The translations under genes and the position numbers were made by a program. Shown here in pieces: positions 24,641 to 35,790 of a DNA stretch of 64,000 bases. Numbering within the stretch: position 1 is the stretch's first letter; the number at the start of each line of letters is the position of its first letter. The stretch is from Polytrichum commune (Eukaryota > Streptophyta > Polytrichopsida > Polytrichales > Polytrichaceae). Under the pieces are notes generated by a model. The model searched no databases and was not told where the DNA came from. It was given only the letters and a program-made list of their open reading frames with translations. The stretch is from contig OX485803.1 in the NCBI GenBank assembly GCA_950295325.1, positions 32,180,001-32,244,000 on the forward strand, in the 5' to 3' direction.

Positions 24641-27060
24641 TGGGATCCCCGGTCAAAGTGCAAATTCCATATTCTATAAAGTGGCCATGTAGGGGTTATA
24701 AAATAAGATCTCCATCCTTTTTCAGCTAGAAGTGGTGGGTTTGCTCTTCAACCCTCAACATTGAGCTCCATAAATGAAATTGGAGATAAGGTATGTGTGC
24801 CTAATTGATACACCAACCTAAAACCGATACCTATATTTCACCTTAAAGTATCACCAAGCAAGTGCAACAATGGATTAAGCAAGCCAAGATAAAAGCCACT
24901 AATCATATGTTGATTCAAGTACAAAATAGCAACACTTTGACCAATCACAATGGCAATGCAAGAATGTATGAATGATTTAAGTAGGGCACCAACTTTGACC
25001 AATCACACTTGCTAATCTAGGATCTATCCGCTTAACGAAGCACTATAAGAAATGCTCCCACAAAAAGGTGAGCAATTACCCTCATGCATTACAAGACTTT
25101 CATGGACTATTAAGTTGATTTTGAAGTGGTTTTTATGTGACAATCCAACGTCAATGGACCCCCTTTAAAAACACAAAAATGCCTTTGACAATTTATAACG
25201 TGCTCCAAACATTTCAAATCTTTGATTTTTGAAGAATCACAAATGTACATCAAGAAGAAGGCTAATCAAATTGATTACATAGACCACCCCCCCCCCCTCC
25301 CCCCCAAAAAGCAGATGAGTGTTGGCTTTTTGTCTCTCTCAACCAATAAGTTGCAAATTTGATACTAAGAATAAAATCATTAACATTCATCTTGAAGTAC
25401 GTAGCTGCCCACTTTGGGACAAAAAATAGATGTCGGAATACGGTCACTGACAAAATTGGGCCTTTCTACCTTACATGGGATGTTGGGAAAATAGTAAGCA
25501 TGTCGGAAAATGAGGATTGACAACAGCCTGAACAGTTAAATGTAAGCATATCGGTAAATGAGAATCAACGACAACATAAACATCATAGTCAGAACACTCT
25601 TCACAGTTTTTTTCCAAACAGTTTTGAGTACATATTTCCTAATCTCTTTTTGCAATCTGCCACACCTGTATTTCAGTGGTTTTCAGATATTCAAGGTGTA
25701 GGAGCAAATTCAACATTCACATGGAGTCTGAAAGTTCTGACCACCACAGCGAATGTTTACCAAGATATAAACTCGTGCTGAAATTCAATCGGTCGTAAAA
25801 GAAAAAAAGTGGGCTTGCGCTACAGGTCCTTTGCTTATTGTAAAACAGACGAGAGCAAGAACAATTGGTAAAACCCTGTTACTAAGTTTCTTCAGCCAGT
25901 CGCACATTATAGACCATATGTGCAACCAGACAAGTTGCGATAGACAAGTAATTGCAATACTGAATTCCTGGTAAGTCCTAAATGGAGGCTCTAAGAGTGC
26001 GACGAAAGATCTAAGCTATCTCTAATATAAAGCACACAGAATGCACTCCAATACTTCCTACGAAGACCAAATATGACCCTTCCAACAGATTCTCGAGCCC
26101 ACATTGCAAGAGAGGCAATGGTTAATGTCTTGGTTGTCAGGCTGGTGTGGCAGGAGCCATTGTGATGTATTCCAATTGGGTAAATTCTGAAGGAAAGCAT
26201 CCAACTGAACACATCAGAACCTCTGTAAAGAAAGTATGACTCAATCTGAGGGTTTGAATACAGCTCCTGCAATTAGCCCTTTATTTAAGATATGAACAAA
26301 AATTGGTCCTTGACATGCTTCAACGAAACCTCCCATGATATCTCTCAGCATACCAGTAAGGGGCCGTAGATGCAGATTGGTTGGCAGAGAAAAAGAACAA
26401 AGAGAAAGTGACATCCTTTCATGCATACAAGCAGATAAGTATCATCGTTGATCCTAATGTGTAAGAAACACCTGGACTCGTACCACTGAAAATACAAAAT
26501 CATAACGACAATATTGCTATTTGTATCACCTGAGACTTCCAGCCTCTGCTCAAGCGAGCAAAATTTATGAGCGTGAACTCAACAATGCACTAATGAAAAG
26601 CACAAGATATGTAAAGTTAGAGGCAGTTAGTGGAATTTCTGTGCCAATGTGTGAAGCAGTTGGATGCAGTAAGTCAAGAAAATCACACAATTTATTTTCC
26701 CAATGAAACCAAAGGGTGCATATCTGGATGGATCAAACCGTCCACTGTGAAGTAATAAAGAATATCTTGAACTAGGAAGTCCTGCCCCAAACTTGTGTGG
26801 CATCTTCTTCTGTGCCTAGAATTATTTTACAGCAAAAAGACCTGAATTTTCTTGCACCCCACAACCTGTCTTGGTTCAAACAAAAGCGTAATACAGAGGG
26901 TAAGAAAGAGCCCGCTCTTGCCTGAAATGAAGGTACTGTGCCCTCCATCTCCCTCCAAACGCTCCTACCTTAGATCTCTATCATGAAGAGGCTGGACATT
27001 TGTCTGTGCTTGCCTTTAAGGAGTGCTGAATACTCTTACAGTCCTTACACCAATTCCTGA
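24641..27060 (-). other. 3' flank and likely 3' UTR of UPL5, then intergenic DNA
   Basis: No coding exon is recognisable beyond the UPL5 stop. The stretch from about 25650 to 27060 has the mixed composition of the gene and lacks dispersed repeats, so part may be 3' UTR, possibly spliced. Near 25288-25306 there is a C-homopolymer tract. Left of it the DNA becomes typical AT-rich intergenic sequence. Confidence 0.4.
26691..26696 (-). terminator. Candidate polyadenylation signal of UPL5
   Basis: Minus-strand AATAAA lies about 365 bases past the UPL5 stop codon. A second AATAAA at 26285-26280 could serve a longer 3' UTR. Plant poly(A) signals are loosely defined, so this is only a candidate. Confidence 0.3.
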
Positions 27061-30000
27061 CTAAGCAAAGCCAAATCCTTCTGCGATATGACATTCTGTG
27101 ATAGCCAGCAATCGTGCGTACATGATTTCGTAAGTTGGGTAAGCTGGAAGAACCAGCTGATAGAAGCATGTATGTGCTGTAGGTAACCAGCTAATGTCAG
27201 TGTGGGCCCTGTGAATATGGAACTTGGAAGAAAGCCCTGCAAATCCTTCTGCTGGCAAGTGCGTCACTGATGTTGAAAAAAACAGAAGTCTTCTGCGCTG
27301 CTCTGCTGTCATTTGCTCTGCAACCTGCCAAACAAAAACCTAATAGATTCAATTCTTGATCTTTTGTGTGTTTCTAAACCTATGGTTCATGATGACTCCT
27401 TGACAAGTTCCACTTTCCAAGCCTCTATCCAGTTGATACCAGATTACAATGCTCTCAAATCAAGAGATTCTACAGATCCTCAACAAGGACATGTAAAAAC
27501 AGACATACTTGTAACACTCAAAGGGAGCATACACATATTTTTCCTTGCTCTGATGTAATTTGCTCTGCAACTCTTCTTGGAAGGAAGAAAAGCTGAAGAA
27601 GCAATAGTATGCTATACTTAAGAGGAACAATGCATCCAAGATTTATGAAAGACTCTGAAGGACCAAATAGCCAGAAAGCCACAATACTTGACCCCAACTT
27701 GGGAAAGATAACGGCTAGGTCCGATTTTCACAAAAAGATGAAGACATCCTCACCTGCCAGAACCAGACTATTTGGTCGTCGGATGCATTGTAATCATGGT
27801 ACTCAGTATGAGCCTTCCAATCTTCTAGGCAGATATTTCGGTCCTTTCCATAGAGCATCAGGTCAAGGTCTGCAGGTTCCAAGGCTCGTAAGAACTGTTG
27901 ATGTGAACTATTCACAAGTAAGTCTGAGAAACCTTGTGAGAATGACTTCACTTGCTCAGCAACTGAATTTACCAACCGACGTTGTACCAGCAAATCAACA
28001 AAGTGCCCACGATTCTCACTATTCACCACCATATCCTTTCCACCCATACAGAGCTCCATGCTTTTGTGTGTTCCCAACTCCTCCACTTCACTAACAAAAG
28101 TAAGGCCCAAGATGTCAGTGTCTATGACTTCAGGATCCATCTCCAGAATCTTCTTGCAGCTTTCATATAGGCAAGGATCTGCATCTTTTGCATCCTCCCA
28201 GAGAACTGGCAGCCCAGCCAGTTGCTTGAAGAAAGTGAGAGCGAAGACGACATCCATTTGCACTCGGTGCATTAGAGCCAAAGCTATCACTCGACCGCAA
28301 AATCGGAAGTAGGTGAGATGCCCTGGATTGACTCCTGATGCTGTAGAAACAACACCAAACTTCGTGGTCAGAATTGTGGACGAATCTTCCTGTGTGAAAT
28401 CTTTGAAGACAGAAGCATGACAGACAAGGGTTGTATAACAGATGATTTCTATCAACAACTGTTCCAAGAAACCTGACATATTGAGCTACGGTATAGCTTT
28501 CTATATAATAACAAATCAAAAACTGTGACCTGTCATTTTACTGTCATCCTTATCCTCCCGACACACCACCGAAGTCAAATTAATCTTTTGATTCCTACTT
28601 CTCTACTCTGTGATACATCAAATCCTAAAGCACTAACTTCTTGTCTAACAGTTGAAAAAAGGGAAGAATTTATTGTACCCGGATTTGGGAAAAACCGTCT
28701 TCTATCGTTAGGACAAGCCAAGAAAAGGGCATTTTGAGGGTTGAATATTTCTCGGCAGATCATGGAAAACCACTCTCGCAAAACCCCAGGACCAGTGGCT
28801 TCCTCAGATTGAAACTCCACAGAGATCCCTCCTTGTAACACTTCAGGCTCAACATAGGCAAGCATCTCAAAAGATTCGGTCAAAAGCTGTCCTCGCTTCA
28901 CAACTATTTCCTGCCGCTCATCATGATCATCTTGGGGTTCTGGGAGCATAGCCATCACCAAGCGCCTTTTGGACTCAAAATCCATCAGCGTCTTGTGATC
29001 TAATAACCAGAAGTCATCGTCCTGCTAAACCCATGAACACAGTAGATTCACATTATTCAAAGGCCTTGAGGAACATCTAAACAAGGCAAACCCACTTCTA
29101 CAATCATGCCAGTTTAAGGGTCTTCTGAACGTACATTGATAAATATATAAAACTTGGCCATCCCAAAATGTTATCTTAACATCTAAATTGGTTGCTGATA
29201 ACCAGAAGTAAAACACATTTTCCATTCAATTCCTACTAATTGAAGAACCCACTGAATTTACACAATCCTGAACATTAGCATATCATGCATGCCAGCTTGT
29301 ACAACCCTTATGGAGGCCAAACCCTAGGGCCAGCACACAACATTTTAGAAGGTCGGTTTGAGCTAGAGCAGGCCAATTGCATCAACCCCTGCAAATGATA
29401 TATATATATTCCATGTCATACACTACATGTAATTTTGTAGATTTCCACAGCCAAATGACACTTGTGGCAGATACATCATACATCCAATATTCCATGTCAA
29501 TTTACTTCAGTGAGCCTATAAGTGAATACCTGCCATCGAGATTGTCTGATCAAGACATTCAAAGAAACGCGCCGCACCCGCAGCATCTCTAGCAGATCTA
29601 CCATTGCTCCCTCATAAAGTTTTGCAACAGCGTGCAAACCCTTAAGAACAACAAGAAAGGGAGCCCATCCAAAAGGACGGTCCTCGGAGGTTGTTCCTCC
29701 TCCAGCAGATTCTTGCTGCCTTTCTGCAACATGACCAACCTCTTTCAAGCAACTGTCAACTTGTTGCAATAAGTCTTTAAATAATTGTCGCAACCATCCA
29801 TGCGATCCTATCTCAGCACCCACTCCAGCAGCTATATTCCTTGAATGGTCGAAATCTGCATGCACAACAATATCAACTTCAGTATGACATCTATTGACTG
29901 GGAGCTTCTTCATGCGAAGGGAAGGGGAAACAATGAATGGAAATTAAATATATGGAAGGAGCTATGAGATATTATTAACAGGCCTCTCATATGACGGCTG

Positions 30001-33000
30001 CTCCATGTCAGACACACCGTAAGGACATTAGAAACCTCCTTCAAAAGCTTATAACAGTGCTTCAAGATCTTGTTAAGAACTTCAAGATATATACAAAGAG
30101 AAGACATGTAGGTTCTGCCTACCAATACACTGCCCTATACGGCAGTGTTAGGTGAGTCAATTGCAAATATCACCGAGACTGTGAGGCCACAAAGATGTGG
30201 ATATTTACAGTTCTAATATCAGCACTTCAAGGTTTACAGGTTGCTCCAGGTCAAAATAATCTCTTTTAAAGTCAAAGTTAAAACATATCACCCACAAAGC
30301 ATATATAGACCTTTGCATTAACCAAAAGGCTACCAGAACAGCTCAACCAGCAGCACAATCCTTTGTTTATAAGCTTGCAAACATTGTACAAATTGCAAAC
30401 TTTATGAAAATTCAATTCCTGATCTGATTGTCACTGGAAGCAATCTCTGCCCCTTCAACAGATACATAGAGCATGGCCTGTCATAAGACTTTTCCTTGCT
30501 TGAAACCCAAGGAAGGATACTGAACTGACAAAAACTTCTCACCTGCACGTATTTTGCAGGATGTCTCACCAGCCTGCAGACCTCCAGTATTTGAAGCACC
30601 ATCTTCGTCATCCATGCACTCACAGACCACACATGTGGACTCCTTTTTGTTACTGCCAGAACCAGAGGCCTCTATCCCCTTGCAAACCTCCATAGCCTTA
30701 CATAGAGGGATCACAAATGCTGTGAAGTCCTTTGCCTCTTTCACATATGAAAAGCTGGTGTTCATTTCCTTGTTTTGATAAGACCTAGCAGTCACTCGCA
30801 AATTTGTTATCAACCGCGATGACAGCTCATTTACAAAAGGAGCAAAGTCTTCCACAATGCTGTCTGCTTTAGCCTCATTGAAGTACGGACTCCCATGCGC
30901 AACTCCAACTGTGTCCAGCAGTCTAGCTAAAGATTGGCGACAAAGGGCGTAAAGATTGTGGCTAGGTGCACTTTTCGCCAAAAGCTTGCAGAAATCCAGC
31001 AGCACAGGTGCACAATGACAGTGGATGTGGGCTGGTAGATACTCATCATTTGCAGCAAGGAAAAGATTGATAGAGTCTTCAGCACATTCTCTGTTACTCT
31101 CTACGGGAGATAGAAGTAACATAACCAGTGCAGACGTTGCTCCAGCCAGCTCAAAAACCTACAAACACAAATTCTTAGTAAAGTTCTAGTTGAGAATGGG
31201 ACAGTTCGACATGCCTATTCCTATACTTGAAAGTATTCGTCAAGCATTATCAGTAGTTTTCCTCCTACGATCGGCATGCAGTGCCTACATACACACTGAC
31301 CACATCAATTAACATATCTCACAGTTGCATGGACTAGTATACCCACAAAATATAATCAAAAAAACATTGAAAGAAACTGATCATACCCAGCAACTACAAC
31401 CATACCAAAAGCCCAAAGTGTCGCAACCCCAACTAGCCCCCAGAAAGACAGGACACACATGCCAAAGACCTCAGGAGCTACCAGTCATTAAGGTATAAAT
31501 AACTGAAAAGAAAAAAAACCTTACCTGCATGTGCTCAGAGACCGGCACTGACTTGACAGCCATTTTCAGAAACTCTTGCACACTTGCACGCACACAATCT
31601 TGTGAATGCATCAACTTGAGACCAAGCTGACCCTGTTGATCTCCTACTGCACACATATGCCTGATAGTAGACACAAGATCATTAATGAGCTGCCAAGATG
31701 CAGGAAGGGCAGTGCTTCTCATTCGAGCCACCAGAGTCAAAGTGGCGTCATTTGCAACATGACAAGACTCCAACGTCTGGTCCTGTTGCAGCTGCAGCCG
31801 GCCAAATATAAGTCTCTGTTCCGATATTGGAAGTCCCGTCTTCAGAAGGATTTGTTGGTGCACAGACTCCACTAAATCAGAACCGTAGGCTTGCAAAACA
31901 ATTGTGTGTGTAAATGCCCGCACAAAGAATTGGAGCCGAGTTGGGCTCAGCTCCATTGGTGTGGCACTGCCTGTTACCTCATTACTATTCCGTCCAACTG
32001 AACTTCCGCTAGCCAGACTTGATAAGCTGCTGCTGCTGCCACTGCTGCTGCTGCTGCTGCTGCTGCTCAAGTTTTGGAACCCCTTGCATGCACTACTATA
32101 TACATCCCCTGGGACACTAGCCACAGTGTTGGAACTTCCATAACCCCCGCTGACCGACTCTTCAGGACCCTCTATCACACCATCTCTTTCCATGTCTCTT
32201 TCCCGTAATCCATCAAGCTCTGCTGCTTCCTTTCCTACCTCTAGGTCTCCTCTTCCTGCAAAAGCATCATCCTCTCCTCCATTCCTGCCTACATCAATAC
32301 GCTCAGCCTCAAATACTTCAACCCCACTTAGCCCTGAACCTGTCACAGAGATGGTGCTTGATGAACTGTGTGTCGTACTACTTGCTGCAGATAAACCATA
32401 TGGACTGCTTCCGAAATCCACAACCACTGTGGGCCCTCCCAAAAAGACCTGAAGGCTACTGCCATGATCATCATTAATCATATCAACACCACTACCCTCG
32501 TCCATTTTGTTAACTTCATCAATTTTGTCAGGAGGCTCCTTACTTGATTCACAGACTCCCTCCAAGGAAATACCACCTATTCGACTTGGCTGTTCGTCCC
32601 AAGTAGTATCATCATCAAGAGCAGCGTTACCATCTTCTTCACGCATTTCAGTTTCCCCATCAAGAGACTGTGCTTCTGCTGCACCAATTGCCCCACCTGC
32701 CTCATACCTTTCCCTCCCACTGGATTCTGCAATACTTCCCTCCTGTACTTCTTCCCTCGCCTCCCTCCTGGCCCGCACCTGCAGTGGGCAAAAATATACA
32801 ACTTCACCCGCTTGAAATGCAAAAGGGGGTTTGGAAAAAAGAGTAGTACGGACAATGAGAAGCTCTCTGTTATCTCGGTGCATGCATGAAACCCATAAGA
32901 ATATGTCCACACGTCTTGGACTTGGCATGACATGGCATGACATTCACAGCTACATCGCCAAGGCATCCCGTGACAACACTTGTCTGATCATCCTATCATC

Positions 33001-33695
33001 CTATCATAGTTCACCCGCTTGAAATGGAGTAAGAGGTTTGGAGAGGGAAAAAGAAATAGGGGAAAAAAGTAGTACAAACAACGAGAAGCTCTAAGTTTTT
33101 ATCGGTGCATGCATGAAACCCATAAGAATATATCGACACGTCCTGACTTGGCATGACATGACATGACACTCACAGCTACATGACCAAGGCATCATCACAA
33201 GACAACATTGTCTGATCATCCTATCATGGAAAGAGTTTGAAAAGATTGACGAACCTGAGATGTTGCAGAGACAGAGGGATCAGCCATTCCTATCTCGAAC
33301 TCCTCAAGCTTACGCTTACTCGACGTGGAGCGCAAACTACTAGGCGACAGCAGCGCTTGTGCTCGGGCAGCCATCATGAAACCCCTATCTGCTGCTGCGC
33401 TCTCTCTCTCACCTGCTGCTCTCTCCCTCTCCCCAACAATACCCACCAGGCCCGTTCCAACTACAGGAGCATGCATGATGAGGGAGGACTGCGATGACGG
33501 CTGCAACGCCACCCGATCATCCTCCCGCAGACTGATGACCTCCATATCGGATGATGATGGTGATGATGCGGCTATGTGACGATGAGGGGCGCGTGATGTC
33601 GCTGATGATGCTGCTGATAATGACCCCGACGTTGCTGCTTGTCGCATGTACCTAAACAGCCCCAAAATGGACAGAGCCAGGCCCGATAGAACCAT
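27061..33695 (-). CDS. UPL5: UPL5-type HECT E3 ubiquitin-protein ligase, complete, 7 coding exons
   Basis: Coding exons on the minus strand, in order: 33695-33255, 32778-31525, 31158-30543, 29855-29530, 29021-28679, 28340-27754, 27324-27061. All introns are GT-AG and phases agree (0,0,1,0,1,0), giving about 1276 residues. Residues 1-420 are acidic and Ser-rich with a poly-Ser run. A ubiquitin-like domain starts near residue 428 (LQFFVRAFTHTIVLQAYGS) and ends at LTLVARMRST. The HECT domain covers about 915-1276: N-lobe motifs EEATGPGVLREWF, CPNDRRRFFPNP and FCGRVIALALMHR; C-lobe LPTAHTCFYQL with the catalytic cysteine near residue 1242. HECT ligases carry ubiquitin on this cysteine before passing it to a substrate. 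UBL plus HECT is the plant UPL5 arrangement; Arabidopsis UPL5 (about 870 residues) is shorter, the extra length here being the N-terminal part. The start codon directly follows an in-frame TAG. Residues 3-14 are hydrophobic, so a membrane anchor or a later start (codons 17 or 51) is possible. Confidence 0.92.
32027..32067 (-). repeat. Coding trinucleotide repeat, poly-Ser tract of UPL5
   Basis: An imperfect CTG/GCT trinucleotide repeat on the plus strand reads as AGC serine codons in UPL5 exon 2. It gives about ten Ser, a Gly and more Ser, some 30 residues before the ubiquitin-like domain. It lies in the disordered N-terminal half and is likely variable in length. Confidence 0.8.
32803..33235. 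repeat. Two-copy tandem duplication (about 207 bp) filling UPL5 intron 1
   Basis: Intron 1 (33254-32779) consists almost entirely of two diverged copies, 32803-33009 and 33010-33235. Both begin TTCACCCGCTTGAAATG. Both contain GGTGCATGCATGAAACCCAT, then a GACTTGGCATGACATG block, then CTGATCATCCTATCAT. The copies stop about 20 bases from each splice site, so the duplication enlarged the intron without disturbing splicing. They differ by many substitutions and small indels, so it is not recent. Confidence 0.85.
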
Positions 33696-33700
33696 CTATC

Positions 33701-33907
33701 TCACTGATTCCCGTCCCTCCTCTCTTGGAAACCGTGGTCCTTTCCATTCTCCTCTTGCTTCTTCATCGCCCGGTATCCTGCTTCTTCTCTCCCAATAACT
33801 GGCCCCGAGAGCCACGTCCAGACATAGCTTGCTTGCGCTCTCTCCCTCGCAGATTCGTCACACTCCTTTCCTAAACAGTTGCAGCTGTGCACTGGTTCTT
33901 TGTTCAA
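33701..33907 (-). other. Candidate upstream ORF (68 codons) in the UPL5 leader
   Basis: A 68-residue open frame begins MNKEPVHSCNCLGKECDESA and stops with TGA at 33703-33701, five bases before the UPL5 ATG. If this DNA is transcribed as 5' leader, the frame would be translated first and could lower UPL5 translation. The peptide resembles nothing I recognise. It may be chance in a GC-rich leader. Confidence 0.25.
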
Positions 33908-34580
33908 GAACTACAACACTATCCCACCCCGCAGAGTGTCATCAGCCACAAGATCTGCCCTGTGATCCCACTCCATTACCGGATTCAGATGGTCTTTCAA
34001 ACGCTTGTCGCCATAACTGTCAGCGTGCTATTTCCCCCACTCTCAATTGCACGTGCAAAACTAAGCAGCCGAAGTAGGGAAAAGATAGATAACCATAATC
34101 ATCAGCAGACAGACAGACGTTGAAAGAAGAAAACCAGACAGTGCACAGCAGCCAAATTACGGTTGCAAAGCAGTACAAGAGCCAAGAATGGGAACACCCC
34201 GCGTCGACTTCCCCCTTTACACGATCACTCCTCACACAAAGCCGGCATCGCAAATCTACAATACAAAGAACTCACGCTAAGGATTGGAGACTGCCACAAT
34301 GCGCCGTTCCTCACATCCGCTTAACACCTCTCCAACTCAGCGGCCGATGCAGAACCTCAGACTCCTCAGACTCGACATGTGGCAGCAAAATCGGGCCAAC
34401 CGAACTCCCGCAAGTCACACTACTAGCATGTGAACTGCTCCGACGGACGGGACACGAAATTGGAACAAAGCTAAGGCTGCTAATCAATCTACCGAACACC
34501 TTCACGCTCCACACCATTCATCTCCAATACACAACCCCCGAGGACACCACAAACCACCTCCACGCGCGCACATACACTCG

Positions 34581-34581
<1 letters not shown>

Positions 34582-34641
<60 letters not shown>
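34582..34641. repeat. Compound CT/CA microsatellite in UPL5 upstream region
   Basis: (CT)15 then (CA)14 on the plus strand, i.e. (GT)n(GA)n on the UPL5 sense strand, about 890 bases before its ATG. GA tracts can bind plant BBR/BPC-type factors; a role here is not shown. Confidence 0.9.
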
Positions 34642-34646
<5 letters not shown>

Positions 34647-35188
34647 AACACAGCACCTGCTGAACGAGAGACAAGACGTGGCCGCAATTGGCCGCTCCTG
34701 GATCAGCCGAAAACGTCGATGACCAACCCCGACCTTCACACCACCTCAAATGCCCCCCCCCCCCCCACCCCACCCCACCCCCCCTTCTCAATCAATTACC
34801 ACAAACCTCCAACCCCAACCTCCCCTTCCTCCGATGCATTAGCCTAATTGCACACCTCCCCCTGCCGCTCTGCCTAAGTTACTACCACCCCCCCCCCGCC
34901 CCCGATCACCACTCCCCGATGCCGTTCCCGTTGCTTGGCCCTCACCCTTGCGAACAACTTCCCTGCCCTTCCTTGCCGTCGTCCTCCTTCCTTCGCCACT
35001 CCACCACAAAAAAGAGACCGACCTCCACTGCTCTCCCTCACGCCCCTCCCACCGCGGAGTCCGGAACTGGTGACCCTGGCGAAAGTGGCGAGGCCTAAAA
35101 ACCAAAATTTGCTCTTCGCCACCACCGGCACATGCTCGCCCTTCGCTATGGCGTCCAGGTGGTGGGAACCACAACGGCGAACGCAGCC

Positions 35189-35243
35189 TTCTCTCTCTGT
35201 CTCTCTCTGTCTCTCTGTCTCTCTGTCTCTCGCTCGCTCGCTC
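35189..35243. repeat. CT/CTGT/CGCT tract in UPL5 upstream region
   Basis: CT units with GT interruptions ending in CGCTCGCTCGCTC. On the UPL5 sense strand this reads GAGCGAGCGAGCG, the same motif as in the MON2 leader. Confidence 0.85.
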
Positions 35244-35727
35244 CCCCTCTCCCACTTGAAGCACCAAATTGGACGCGCTTTGGAAGCGAGGCGAAGGAAG
35301 AGCACAAGAGGAGTAGGAGAGAGAAGGAGGAAGAAGAGAGGAGTCAGGCCCGGCCAGCCATGGATGGATGGCGACAACGGAGGCAGGAAGGAAAGCAACG
35401 AAGAACAGGCCCAGCCCCCCCCCCTCCCCTCCCTCCTCCACCGCGCTCTCAGCAGCAGCCCAGGCAGCAAGCAGCAGCAGCCGCAATACGGGGACGACCT
35501 CCCCACGCGTCCGCCCCCCACTCGCCCGCACCCTCGGCCTCGTGACATGGCCCCCGCCCCGCCTTCTTGGACCTCCCTCCGCTCCGACGTGGCCGCGGGC
35601 GCTGCTGACCTGGATGCCGCCGGGTGGGCGTGGGGCGGATAGGGGGCCCAGGGTCGAGTCCGGGGTCGGACGGGCGAGGGGGGGTGGCTCATTTATTAGT
35701 TCCAGGGGGGTTTGTTGCCAGCACAGA

Positions 35728-35780
35728 GAGAGAGTGAGAGAGAGTGTGTGTGTGTGTGTGTGGGTGGGTGGGGAGGGTGT
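35728..35780. repeat. GA/GT microsatellite
   Basis: (AG)n then (TG)n, ending in GGGTGGGTGG; the outer edge of the UPL5 upstream island. Confidence 0.85.
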
Positions 35781-35790
35781 CTCTGTCTGA

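Larger units (their letters stand above)
33696..35790 (-). promoter_or_regulatory. Leader and probable promoter region of the UPL5 gene
   Basis: This is the DNA upstream of the UPL5 start codon. On the sense (minus) strand it carries a GT/GA microsatellite at 34641-34582, a GA/GAGC run at 35243-35189 and a GC-rich, C-homopolymer-rich stretch at about 34700-35700. (GA)n and (GAGC)n tracts are common in plant 5' leaders, and the MON2 leader has the same GAGC motif. I see no clear TATA box and cannot place the transcription start. A non-coding first exon near 35.2 kb is possible but unproven. Long open frames here on both strands are low-complexity and match no family I know. Confidence 0.4.

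Noticed and set aside
27609-28312. Plus-strand frames of 84-161 codons across the HECT exons
   Set aside because: They are antisense shadows of UPL5 exon 6.
31471-32943. 490-codon frame taken as one uninterrupted coding region
   Set aside because: Its first 55 residues are intron 1 sequence and its last 20 are intron 2; only 32778-31525 is UPL5 exon 2.
34839-35692. Long frames of 230-272 codons on both strands upstream of UPL5
   Set aside because: All are GC-rich low-complexity translations, open in several frames at once, as expected from composition; no recognisable motif.
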